Shown in pieces: positions 1 through 6,282 of a DNA stretch of 6,536 bases. The stretch's first letter is position 1, and each line of letters opens with the position of its first letter. Below the pieces are notes generated by a model. That model worked only from the letters and a program-made list of their open reading frames with translations. It was not told the origin of the DNA and made no database searches. This stretch comes from Pelagibacteraceae bacterium TMED13 (GTDB taxonomy: Bacteria; Pseudomonadota; Alphaproteobacteria; Methylaequorales; Methylaequoraceae), in assembly GCA_002167825.1 (NCBI GenBank), contig NHBS01000002.1, positions 32,328-38,863 on the forward strand, written 5' to 3'. The position numbers were made by a program, and so were the translations under genes.

Positions 1-386
1 ACCGATTCTTGCATAGCTTTTCCTCTTAATTGCAAAATTTTAGCTGTCTCACTAATACTGATAGAATTTATAGAACATAATGCTGAATACTCTCCCAAAG
101 AATGTCCTAAAACAACTTCAGAGAATGATGAAATATCCTTTTTAAGTTCGTCTTCAAGCACCTTAACTACGGCAAGACTAGTTGCCATAATCGCTGGTTG
201 GGTATTAACTGTAAGTTTTAGTGATTCGTCGGGACCCTCAAAAATAATTTTAGAAAGTCTGAAATTCAATGCCTCATCTACTTCATCAAAAACATCCCTT
301 GCTTTTTTATGGTTTTTGTAGAGATCCAAACCCATTCCTACTGTCTGTGAACCCTGTCCTGGAAAAATGAGGTTGAAATTATTCAT
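1..386 (-). CDS. fabD: Malonyl-CoA:ACP transacylase FabD (N-terminal part, cut by window start)
   Basis: This enzyme moves the malonyl group from CoA to acyl carrier protein, supplying the extender unit of type II fatty acid synthesis in the cytoplasm. The 128 complete codons visible (family length is about 310) begin MNNFNLIFPGQGSQ, the classic FabD N-terminus with the oxyanion-hole Gln11. The nucleophile motif GHSLGEYSAL lies at residues 94-103, with the catalytic Ser96. Arg122 in QLRGKAMQ matches the arginine that binds the malonyl carboxylate. The catalytic His and the ferredoxin-like subdomain lie outside the window. The start at 386 is the ATG that gives the expected distance to FPGQGSQ; no Shine-Dalgarno sequence precedes it. 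The gene is divergent from rpsF across 110 bases, as I recall for other alphaproteobacteria, where fabG usually follows fabD. Identity is secure; what lies beyond the window edge is inference. Confidence 0.96.
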   Translation of the reverse strand, partial: MNNFNLIFPGQGSQTVGMGLDLYKNHKKARDVFDEVDEALNFRLSKIIFEGPDESLKLTVNTQPAIMATSLAVVKVLEDELKKDISSFSEVVLGHSLGEYSALCSINSISISETAKILQLRGKAMQES

Positions 387-394
387 TATTATAA

Positions 395-400
395 ATTATA
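395..400 (-). promoter_or_regulatory. Candidate -10 element for fabD
   Basis: On the minus strand a perfect TATAAT lies 8 bases before the fabD ATG. Transcription from it would start at or next to the start codon, giving a leaderless or nearly leaderless mRNA, which fits the lack of a Shine-Dalgarno sequence. No convincing -35 hexamer lies 16-18 bases upstream. In DNA this AT-rich, TATAAT occurs often by chance, so this is a weak call. Confidence 0.25.
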
Positions 401-424
401 TCTTTAATATTTATTAAATAATGT

Positions 425-430
425 TATAAA
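425..430 (+). promoter_or_regulatory. Candidate -10 element for the rpsF operon
   Basis: TATAAA matches five of six bases of the sigma-70 -10 consensus. The hexamer 17 bases upstream (CTTTAA, 402-407) is a poor -35. A start near 437 would place the transcript's 5' end just before the folded rpsF leader at 444-491, so the position is sensible. The base composition makes chance matches likely. Confidence 0.3.
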
Positions 431-443
431 CCTAATTTTAAAA

Positions 444-491
444 CCTTGCTATTTAAAAATAGCTAAACTTTTAAAAGTTTAACCGAAAGGA
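444..491 (+). promoter_or_regulatory. Candidate S6:S18-binding autoregulatory leader RNA, including the rpsF ribosome binding site
   Basis: Directly before rpsF, CCTT (444-447) can pair with AAGG (487-490), closing a structure with two adjacent perfect inverted repeats: GCTATTT-AA-AAATAGC (448-463) and the 18-base palindrome TAAACTTTTAAAAGTTTA (464-481). A single-stranded ACCGA (482-486) lies between the second hairpin and the closing stem. The known S6:S18 complex-binding motif in rpsF leaders presents a CCG trinucleotide in a bulge flanked by a stem and a hairpin, mimicking the 16S rRNA site, and lets the S6:S18 complex repress its own operon. Here the closing stem also takes up the Shine-Dalgarno AAAGGA (486-491, five bases before the ATG), so bound protein would be expected to block initiation. 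The operon encodes both partners, S6 and S18. The second hairpin and the very short closing stem are departures from the form I know; the fold was drawn by hand. Confidence 0.55.
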
Positions 492-496
492 TTAGA

Positions 497-823
497 ATGT
501 TGTACGAAAATGTTTTTATTATAAGTGGTCAACTATCTAAGAAGTCAGCAGATGACTATTATGATGACTTGATAAAAAAAATTAAAGATACTGGTGGTAA
601 AATACTAAAAACCGAGTTTTGGGGGCTAAGAGATCTATCTTATAAGATTAAAAAGAACTCTAAAGGCTATTACTATATGATTAATTGTGAATGCAATCCT
701 AAAATTTTTAGCGAGTTTGATACTAAAGTAAGGCAAGATATAAATTTTCTTAGATTTTTTAATTTAAAAATTAAATCAGTAAGTAAAGATCAATCACTTT
801 TAACCGAACAAAAAAATAACTAA
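497..823 (+). CDS. rpsF: 30S ribosomal protein bS6
   Basis: bS6 sits on the platform of the 30S subunit and binds 16S rRNA as a heterodimer with bS18, encoded next. The 108-residue product has the expected S6 features: the N-terminal YENVFIIS strand (3-10), an amphipathic helix, then the conserved WGLRDLSYKIKK (42-53), a GYYY strand (57-60) and INFLRFF (82-88) near the end. A short polar tail (94-108) follows the fold. Length is usual for the family, without the long acidic tail of some relatives. The ATG at 497 has a good Shine-Dalgarno AAAGGA at 486-491, which lies inside the predicted leader structure. It is the first gene of a unit with rpsR (12-base gap), the membrane protein gene and rplI, and is probably feedback-regulated through that leader. 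Confidence 0.97.
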   Translation: MLYENVFIISGQLSKKSADDYYDDLIKKIKDTGGKILKTEFWGLRDLSYKIKKNSKGYYYMINCECNPKIFSEFDTKVRQDINFLRFFNLKIKSVSKDQSLLTEQKNN

Positions 824-835
824 GGGAGTTACCCA

Positions 836-1084
836 ATGAGAAATAAGGTTTTCGATAATACATCTTCTAAAGCATTTTTAAATAAAAATTGTCCGCTATC
901 TGGTAAGGATGCACCTATTGTTGATTATAAAAATATTAATTTACTCAGAAGATATATGACAGAAAAGGGTAAAATCCTTCCAAGTAGAGTTACACAAGTT
1001 TCAACAAAAAAACAAAAGGAGTTATCTGCAGCAATAAAAAGAGCACGATTTTTAGCTTTGTTGCCATACGTTTCAAGACAATGA
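836..1084 (+). CDS. rpsR: 30S ribosomal protein bS18
   Basis: bS18 pairs with bS6 on the platform of the small subunit, contacting the central domain of 16S rRNA. The 82-residue product is full length and highly conserved: [16 protein letters not shown] (18-33), [18 protein letters not shown] (36-53), then the basic [21 protein letters not shown] (58-78). Only one cysteine remains (Cys19), so no zinc-binding cysteine cluster is present. The start has a strong Shine-Dalgarno, AAGGGAG at 822-828, overlapping the rpsF stop codon and seven bases before the ATG. The gene's stop codon overlaps the start of the next gene in an ATGA, so translation of the two is probably coupled. The product is also the likely specificity partner in S6:S18 autoregulation of this operon. 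Confidence 0.97.
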   Translation: MRNKVFDNTSSKAFLNKNCPLSGKDAPIVDYKNINLLRRYMTEKGKILPSRVTQVSTKKQKELSAAIKRARFLALLPYVSRQ

Positions 1085-2016
1085 AACCTTCCACTAGAAA
1101 TAATAATCAGATTAACGTAGCCTTATATTCTTCACTGTTTTTTATTTTAACTGAGATAATTCTTTTAAAGATATCAACACAATTCTTCTTCTTTTTTTCG
1201 CACCTTCCAGTTTTATTTTTATGTATTATTCTTCAGCCAAGACAAATCATTAATAGCTTTATTTTATCTACAATTACTTTAGCTCTTTTCAAAAGCCTGG
1301 GTATATTTGGGTTTATCAATTACAAAGATTTAATTTTTCTTGCGTTTGTTTTACTTATTTCTTCAAGTTTCACACTTTTAAATCATTTGAAAAAAGAGAA
1401 GGAAACTATGAACGGAATAGTTTTTTCAAGATTTGTTTTAATTCTTAGTTTTGTTCTGAGTGTTTTTATTTTGTTTTACTATAAAAATCTTGATCACTCA
1501 GCTATGATAAAAAGTTTATCAGAGATACTTAAGAAATTTAATCCTGAATCATTAGATTACTCTGGCGTTACCTTTTCAGAAATGTCATCGTTCATAGTCA
1601 ATATTTTACCCTCTGCAAACTTTTTGGTTATAATTTCAGTTTTTATGTTTAATTACAAATTAGCCTCAATAATCTGTAAATTATTAAAATTTAGACAAAA
1701 TTTTAATTTCAACTTCATAAAGATTCATCTAGAAAAATCCTATTCTTTTATATTTTTAATCATACTTACTTTAAAATTTTTTAAATTCGAAGAAATTGAA
1801 ATATTAACCACGAATCTACTCATATTTCTGAGTTGTGGTTATATATTTGAAGGCTACCAAAATCTTCAAACATTTTTTGAGAAATTTGATATAAGCTCGT
1901 TTTTAAAATTTTTAATAATATTTTTACTTTTTATATTTTTAGGGTATGTTCTTTTACTAATTATATTTTTAATTGGTTTATACAAAAATATTAAAAGATT
2001 ATTATTTAAGGTTTAG
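1081..2016 (+). CDS. Polytopic membrane protein between rpsR and rplI (DUF2232/YybS-like)
   Basis: Function unknown. The 311-residue product is mostly hydrophobic, with about eight or nine likely membrane segments near residues 13-29, 36-52, 56-70, 83-101, 115-133, 171-195, 220-235, 242-258 and 273-300. A hydrophilic stretch at 134-169 precedes a segment holding LPSANFLVI (176-184) and FNYKLAS (190-196), the part that looks most like the conserved P...N..LA pattern I associate with DUF2232. Position is the main support: many alphaproteobacteria carry a DUF2232 membrane protein exactly between rpsR and rplI. Its ATG overlaps the rpsR stop by four bases and has no Shine-Dalgarno, implying coupled translation. 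Sequence conservation is weak, which is usual for this family. Members have been linked by fold to ECF-transporter S components or cell-envelope roles in other bacteria, but nothing here assigns a substrate. It is very likely a real gene; the family assignment is moderately sure. Confidence 0.75.
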   Translation: MKPSTRNNNQINVALYSSLFFILTEIILLKISTQFFFFFSHLPVLFLCIILQPRQIINSFILSTITLALFKSLGIFGFINYKDLIFLAFVLLISSSFTLLNHLKKEKETMNGIVFSRFVLILSFVLSVFILFYYKNLDHSAMIKSLSEILKKFNPESLDYSGVTFSEMSSFIVNILPSANFLVIISVFMFNYKLASIICKLLKFRQNFNFNFIKIHLEKSYSFIFLIILTLKFFKFEEIEILTTNLLIFLSCGYIFEGYQNLQTFFEKFDISSFLKFLIIFLLFIFLGYVLLLIIFLIGLYKNIKRLLFKV

Positions 2017-2018
2017 AT

Positions 2019-2663
2019 ATGGAAGTTATTTTATTGGAAACATTCGATAGACTTGGGAAGATTGGGGATGTTGTAAAAGTTAAAGACGGATTTGCTAGAA
2101 ATTTTTTAATTCCTCAAAAAAAAGCACTTAGAGCAAATGATACTAACAAAGATTATTTTGCTAAAATTAAAACTGATTTACTAGAAAAGAGTAAAAAGGC
2201 CGTAGACGAAGCTAGTTTAATCTTAAAGAAAATTGAGAATAAGGATATTATTTTTATCAGAAATGCTAGTGATAATGGTCAACTCTATGGCTCTGTATCA
2301 CCTAAAGACATTTCTAATTACTTTGCAGAGCAAAAAGTTGATATTAAGCCCTCAAGTATAAATCTATACACTTCCATAAAAAAAATCGGTATATACGATA
2401 TTAATGTAAAACTTCATGCGGAAGTTACATGCACACTAAAAATAAACGTCGCTACATCTGAAGAAAATGCGATAAAGCAAAAAAATGAACTTAACAAACC
2501 AAAAGAATTAAAAAAAAATGAAGAAAAAGATGTTGATTTAAAAGCTACTAAAAGTGAACCTAAAGATACTAAAAATGTTAAAGAATCACAAAAAAAAAGT
2601 CCCGAAGATAGTAATGAAATTGACAGCTCAGCTCAGAGTGAAGAAATAAATGATGATGTATAG
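2019..2663 (+). CDS. rplI: 50S ribosomal protein bL9 with extended charged C-terminus
   Basis: bL9 binds 23S rRNA near the base of the L1 stalk and reaches outwards from the 50S subunit; it helps keep the reading frame. The N-terminal rRNA-binding domain is clear: GKIGDVVKVKDGFARNFLIP (13-32) matches the L9 signature. A long connecting helix (about 41-75) leads to the C-terminal domain with LYGSVSPKDI (89-98) and IKKIGIYDINVKLHAEV (120-136). The conserved fold ends near residue 148, where most L9 proteins stop. The remaining 65 residues are almost all Lys, Glu, Asp, Asn and Ser and look disordered. Such tails are seen in alphaproteobacterial L9. The ATG at 2019, two bases after the preceding stop, has the Shine-Dalgarno AAGG at 2008-2011. 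Two runs of nine A (2510-2518, 2590-2598) lie in the tail-coding part. Confidence 0.96.
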   Translation: MEVILLETFDRLGKIGDVVKVKDGFARNFLIPQKKALRANDTNKDYFAKIKTDLLEKSKKAVDEASLILKKIENKDIIFIRNASDNGQLYGSVSPKDISNYFAEQKVDIKPSSINLYTSIKKIGIYDINVKLHAEVTCTLKINVATSEENAIKQKNELNKPKELKKNEEKDVDLKATKSEPKDTKNVKESQKKSPEDSNEIDSSAQSEEINDDV

Positions 2664-2676
2664 CAATGAAAATTGC
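2663..2676 (+). other. Small hairpin with GAAA loop at the rplI stop codon
   Basis: GCAAT-GAAA-ATTGC forms a perfect five-base-pair stem with a GNRA-type tetraloop. It begins at the last base of the rplI stop codon and ends four bases before the exchanger start. No T-tract follows, so it is not an intrinsic terminator. It could stabilise the rplI mRNA 3' end or affect initiation of the next gene, which lacks a Shine-Dalgarno. Only the inverted repeat is observed; the role is guesswork. Confidence 0.3.
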
Positions 2677-2680
2677 CTGA

Positions 2681-3637
2681 ATGCTTCTTGAATCTGTTAA
2701 ATTAATAATCGGACTTTTCCTTGCAATTAAGGGTGCAGATGTATTAATCTCAAGTTCCATTGGTTTAGGAAGAAAATTTAAAGTATCAGACTTTTTTATA
2801 GGACTAGTGATAGTTGGATTTGGCACATCTATTCCAGAGTTATTGGTCTCAGTTGATGCTGTACTAAATAATTCAGCGAACTTATCTGTAGGAAATATAT
2901 TAGGCTCCAATATAGCAAATATCCTTTTAGTTTTTTGCGCTCTGGGCTTCGTAAATAATATAAAAATAAAAGATGTTGCACCTTTTGATATGCTTTTTCA
3001 CTTAAGTATGCATGTTATTTTTTACCTAGTCTTTAATTTCTCAACATTTGGTAAGAAATTCGGGGTTTTATTTATAATACTTTTTTTATTTTACATTTAT
3101 TTAAGCCTTCGGGTTTCAAAAGATAAAAAACAGATTGATAATACTGATGAAAATGACTTTTTCTCTGCTTTCGCTTTTAGAAAACCAATTTTTTTTAGTC
3201 TACCAATCCTGATTATTTCTATAGCGTTAACTCTATTTGGTGTTGACCTAGCAGTAAATTCTGCAGTGTTTATATCCAAAGAACTTAATATACCTGATTC
3301 TTTCATTGGTCTATCCTTAATAGCAATTGGCACTTCACTCCCTGAATTAGTAACATCGATTTCTGCAGCAAAACGAGGAAATTATCAAATAATATTTGGA
3401 AATATCATTGGCTCAAATATCTATAATTTATTATTTATCCTAGGAGTTTCATCATTATTTAAATTTTTTGGTTATAATTTCTATATTTTAAAAACTGATG
3501 TATTAATTTTACTTATTACGGTCTTTGTATTCTCAATATGCTTAATCAAAAAATTGACTATTAATAAAAAAATATCATTAATTTATTTAGCAGCCTATAT
3601 TTTGTACTTAATAAATCTTTATTATAGAAATTTTTAA
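2681..3637 (+). CDS. Calcium/sodium antiporter of the CaCA family (YrbG-like)
   Basis: This inner-membrane antiporter probably exchanges Na+ (or H+) for Ca2+. The 318-residue product shows the family's two inverted alpha repeats. The first has GFGTSIPEL (46-54) followed by GNILGSNIAN (71-80); the second has AIGTSLPEL (215-223) followed by GNIIGSNIYN (240-249). The ion-binding acidic residues are Glu53 and Glu222, both intact. About ten membrane segments are predicted, near 4-22, 37-60, 72-92, 103-120, 126-144, 170-188, 207-229, 237-260, 272-290 and 297-313. A hydrophilic loop at 145-168 separates the halves. Length is typical of the bacterial YrbG type. The ATG at 2681 directly follows an in-frame TGA, so no earlier start exists; no Shine-Dalgarno is visible. 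It lies 17 bases after rplI, between genes normally adjacent in alphaproteobacteria, and is probably co-transcribed with them. The exchanged ions cannot be fixed from sequence alone. Confidence 0.92.
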   Translation: MLLESVKLIIGLFLAIKGADVLISSSIGLGRKFKVSDFFIGLVIVGFGTSIPELLVSVDAVLNNSANLSVGNILGSNIANILLVFCALGFVNNIKIKDVAPFDMLFHLSMHVIFYLVFNFSTFGKKFGVLFIILFLFYIYLSLRVSKDKKQIDNTDENDFFSAFAFRKPIFFSLPILIISIALTLFGVDLAVNSAVFISKELNIPDSFIGLSLIAIGTSLPELVTSISAAKRGNYQIIFGNIIGSNIYNLLFILGVSSLFKFFGYNFYILKTDVLILLITVFVFSICLIKKLTINKKISLIYLAAYILYLINLYYRNF

Positions 3638-3648
3638 AGTTTTACACG

Positions 3649-3657
3649 TTATCCACC
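3649..3657 (+). promoter_or_regulatory. Near-consensus DnaA box upstream of dnaB
   Basis: TTATCCACC matches eight of nine bases of the DnaA box TTATCCACA; only the last base differs. It lies 55 bases before the dnaB start codon and just before the candidate dnaB promoter. The core TTATCCAC is GC-richer than its surroundings, so it is less likely to be chance than the AT-rich promoter hits. One isolated box does not make an origin; regulation of dnaB by DnaA would be the simplest reading. Confidence 0.4.
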
Positions 3658-3660
3658 TAA

Positions 3661-3689
3661 TTAACAGCCAGAAAAATGGTGCTTTTAAT
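3661..3689 (+). promoter_or_regulatory. Candidate sigma-70 promoter for dnaB
   Basis: TTAACA (3661-3666, five of six to TTGACA) and TTTAAT (3684-3689, five of six to TATAAT) are separated by exactly 17 bases. The start would fall near 3696, giving a 5' leader of only about 17 bases before the dnaB ATG. This is the best-spaced promoter in the window, but the composition keeps it tentative. Other AT-rich hexamers nearby, such as TATACT at 3701-3706, could serve as an alternative -10. Confidence 0.4.
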
Positions 3690-3712
3690 TTATAACATAA
3701 TATACTTGGCTA

Positions 3713-5173
3713 ATGTCTACCCAAAATCCTAACAATAAAATAGTCACAGTAAATACATCAAAAAGTCTAAACCTTTCAAGAGATGTTCCTATGAATTTAG
3801 GAGTAGAGCAAGCGTTACTAGGGGCCATTATATCCAATAACTTAGCATTCGAAAAAATTGAAAATTTTTTAAAATCTGACTTTTTCTCAACTAAAATTAA
3901 CAAAATTATATTTGAAGCACTAAAGAGAATAATTTCAAATGATCAAATTGCAGATATTAATACTCTTAAAATATTTCTGGAAAATGATGAGGATTTCAAT
4001 AAAAATGGTGGATTAGACTATTTACTAAAACTTTGTGAGAATAGCCTAAGTATCGTTAATGCAAAACAATATGGGGAACTTATTTATGATTTATTTGTAA
4101 GAAGAAAGTTAATAAATGTTGGCACAGAACTTATAAATGACTGTTATAATATTAATAATGAAGATAAAGCTCTAAAAATTATAGAACAAACCGAGAAGGA
4201 ACTTTTTGAATTATCAAATAATGATGATATCTCAAGAGGCCCAAGAACATTCGAAGATATTTTAATAAATACAATGGATTATGCCGAAAAAGCTTTTAAG
4301 AAAAGTGAGGAAGTAATTGGCTTAAGAACTGGTCTTACTGATTTTGATAAAAAGATTGGTGGTTTACATAAGTCTGATTTAATAATAGTAGCGGGCAGGC
4401 CTTCGATGGGGAAAACAGCATTTGCAACTAATCTTGCTTACAATATTACAAAAGATTTAAAAGATAAAAAGAAAGAAAAAAACGTGATTTTCTTTTCATT
4501 AGAAATGTCCTCTGAACAACTAGCAACAAGAATAGTTTCTGAAATTGCAGGTCTTTCATCAGAAAATATACGAACTGGCAACTTATCAAAGAATGATTTC
4601 AATAAGTTAATTACAGGGAGTGAAAGCCTTAAAGATCTGAACTTATTTATTGATGATACTCCAGCACTCACGATTTCTTCTATTAGAACAAGAGCTAGAA
4701 GAATGAAAAGAAAACATGGTCTAGATCTAATTATATTAGATTACCTTCAGCTTGTATCAAGTGATAATCGTTACAATGATAGTAGAGTACAGGAAATATC
4801 AGAGATTACAAGAGGACTAAAGGCTATAGCAAAAGAACTAGATATCCCAGTAATTGCTTTGTCACAGTTATCTAGAAAAGTCGAAGATAGAGAAGAGAAA
4901 AGACCTCAATTAGCCGATCTAAGAGAATCTGGTTCGATTGAACAAGATGCAGATTTAGTTGTATTTCTTTATAGAGAGGAGTATTACCTAGCTAGAACAG
5001 AACCCTCCGAAGGAACCGATAAACACGAAGTATGGACTAGTAAAATGGAAAAGGTGCATAATGTTGCAGAAGCAATAATAGCTAAAAATAGGCATGGTCC
5101 AATCTCAAAAGTAAGACTTCATTTTAATCCTTCTATAACAAAGTTTTCTGATTTAGCGGAAACATCGTTTTAG
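3713..5173 (+). CDS. dnaB: Replicative DNA helicase DnaB
   Basis: DnaB is the hexameric 5'-3' helicase that unwinds the replication fork and recruits primase. The 486-residue product is complete (E. coli DnaB has 471). A polar leader (1-25) precedes the N-terminal primase-interacting domain (about 26-130, starting VPMNLGVEQALLGAII), then a linker (about 175-200) and the RecA-like motor (203-475). The motor opens with GLRTGLTDFDKKIGGL (203-218). Walker A is GRPSMGKTA (228-236, Lys234, Thr235), the catalytic glutamate is in SLEM (Glu264), Walker B is LIILDYLQL (339-347, Asp343), and the sensor-like ALSQLSRKVEDR runs 382-393. RESGSIEQDADLVVFLYRE (404-422) and KNRHGP (458-463) complete the conserved set. 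Walker A, a common intein site in this family, is uninterrupted. The ATG at 3713 has no Shine-Dalgarno. The upstream gap holds a candidate promoter and a DnaA box, and alr follows after nine bases. Confidence 0.97.
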   Translation: MSTQNPNNKIVTVNTSKSLNLSRDVPMNLGVEQALLGAIISNNLAFEKIENFLKSDFFSTKINKIIFEALKRIISNDQIADINTLKIFLENDEDFNKNGGLDYLLKLCENSLSIVNAKQYGELIYDLFVRRKLINVGTELINDCYNINNEDKALKIIEQTEKELFELSNNDDISRGPRTFEDILINTMDYAEKAFKKSEEVIGLRTGLTDFDKKIGGLHKSDLIIVAGRPSMGKTAFATNLAYNITKDLKDKKKEKNVIFFSLEMSSEQLATRIVSEIAGLSSENIRTGNLSKNDFNKLITGSESLKDLNLFIDDTPALTISSIRTRARRMKRKHGLDLIILDYLQLVSSDNRYNDSRVQEISEITRGLKAIAKELDIPVIALSQLSRKVEDREEKRPQLADLRESGSIEQDADLVVFLYREEYYLARTEPSEGTDKHEVWTSKMEKVHNVAEAIIAKNRHGPISKVRLHFNPSITKFSDLAETSF

Positions 5174-5182
5174 TCAAAAAAT

Positions 5183-6280
5183 ATGGACGAAAACAACTTT
5201 ATTATAAATGATAATTGTTTACTTAAAATAAATCTGGATAGGATTGGTCAAAATTATAAAAAAATTCAAAAACGTATCTCAAAAAATTCTGAAATAAGTG
5301 CTGTTTTGAAATCAAATGCATATGGTCTTGGATTACAAAATATAGCAAAAAAACTTATAAAGATAGGTTGTAAATCCTTTTTTTTAAATATATCAAAAGA
5401 AGCTTTATATCTTAGAAAAATATGCCCAACTTTGGATATATATTTACTTAACGGTTTGGTAAATATTAATTGTGAAGATATAGACGAGGTTTTGGACAAA
5501 AATATTATCCCAGTAATTAATTCATCAGAAGAGTTAGAAAAACTTGTAAAATTCAAAAAAAATAATGATGATTGTATTAATATATCTTTACATTTCGATA
5601 CAGGAATAAACAGGCTTGGAATCCGACAAAGTGAGTTGGCAAATATTATAAATACTTGTAAAAAAAATCATATAAAAGTTAAATGTGTAATGAGTCATCT
5701 TATTGCCTCAGATGAAAAAACTATATTGAATAAAGAACAAAAAATAAAGTTTGATGAAATTATTAAAAACTTTCCAAATGCAATTTTCAGCATTTCAAAT
5801 TCAAACGCTATAATTAATTATAAATCAATGAATTATGGAATGGTACGTTCCGGTGGAAATATCTTTGGAGTTACATCAGATGACTTCGCACAATCTTTTG
5901 ATTTATACGCAAGGGTTCTACAAATTACTAGAGCTGAAGAATGTTTGAATCATTTTGGATATAATTCTACTTTTAAATCAACAGAATTAAAAAGAATCGC
6001 TATTTTAGGTTTTGGATACGCTGATGGATATCCCAGACTATTAAGTAACAAAGGCGAAGTGTTTTTTAAGAAAAGACTTTCAATTATAGGTACAATATCT
6101 ATGGACTATACAATAATTGATATTTCAACATTAGATACTGGTCAAATTAAGGTCGGGGATTGGGTTGAACTTATTGGGGAGAATATAAACATAAAAGAAA
6201 TTTCCAAAAAATCACAAACTATACCTTATGAAATTTTAATAAATATTTGTAGTAGAGCCAAAAAACAATATATTGGTTAA
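5183..6280 (+). CDS. alr: Alanine racemase (PLP-dependent)
   Basis: Alr interconverts L- and D-alanine, supplying D-alanine for peptidoglycan cross-links in the cytoplasm. The 365-residue product is of usual length. The PLP lysine is Lys43 in VLKSNAYGLG (41-50). The barrel continues with HFDTGINRLG (137-146, Arg144), SHLIASDE (171-178, His172), SNSN (206-209) and GMVRSGGNIFG (219-229, Arg222, which contacts the pyridine nitrogen). In the C-terminal beta domain the catalytic Tyr260 lies in FGYNSTF, followed by LGFGYADGYPR (275-285), GTISMDYT (303-310, Met307-Asp308) and IPYE (347-350, Tyr349). All catalytic residues are therefore present. The position of the carbamylated lysine in Geobacillus Alr is His137 here. 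The ATG at 5183 lies nine bases after the dnaB stop without a Shine-Dalgarno, so it is probably read with dnaB. The next gene follows after two bases. Confidence 0.96.
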   Translation: MDENNFIINDNCLLKINLDRIGQNYKKIQKRISKNSEISAVLKSNAYGLGLQNIAKKLIKIGCKSFFLNISKEALYLRKICPTLDIYLLNGLVNINCEDIDEVLDKNIIPVINSSEELEKLVKFKKNNDDCINISLHFDTGINRLGIRQSELANIINTCKKNHIKVKCVMSHLIASDEKTILNKEQKIKFDEIIKNFPNAIFSISNSNAIINYKSMNYGMVRSGGNIFGVTSDDFAQSFDLYARVLQITRAEECLNHFGYNSTFKSTELKRIAILGFGYADGYPRLLSNKGEVFFKKRLSIIGTISMDYTIIDISTLDTGQIKVGDWVELIGENINIKEISKKSQTIPYEILINICSRAKKQYIG

Positions 6281-6282
6281 AC

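Noticed and set aside
824..834. GGG-AGTTA-CCC hairpin around the rpsR Shine-Dalgarno
   Set aside because: It has only three base pairs; it is too weak to claim regulation without comparison to relatives.
2666..2680. Four-codon mini-frame ATG...TGA just before the exchanger, in the same frame
   Set aside because: It is too short to call as a leader peptide, has no Shine-Dalgarno, and falls in the small hairpin.
2578..2910. Minus-strand open frame of 110 codons across the rplI end and the exchanger start
   Set aside because: It overlaps two well-supported plus-strand genes, has no recognisable motif and looks like a shadow frame.
2681..3637. Recent horizontal transfer of the exchanger as a mobile cargo gene
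   Set aside because: Base composition matches the neighbours, and there are no flanking repeats, transposase, integrase or tRNA fragments.
3666..3687. Possible intrinsic terminator after the exchanger (AGCCA ... TGG..CT followed by TTTT)
   Set aside because: The stem needs a two-base bulge, has only about five pairs and a four-T tail, and overlaps the better candidate dnaB promoter.
4391..4425. Intein or other insertion in the dnaB Walker A region
   Set aside because: The motif GRPSMGKTA is continuous and the protein has normal length, so there is no insertion.
5266..5556. Minus-strand open frame of 96 codons inside alr
   Set aside because: It lies wholly inside a gene with all its catalytic motifs; its composition is that of a reverse shadow, and no promoter or ribosome site stands out.
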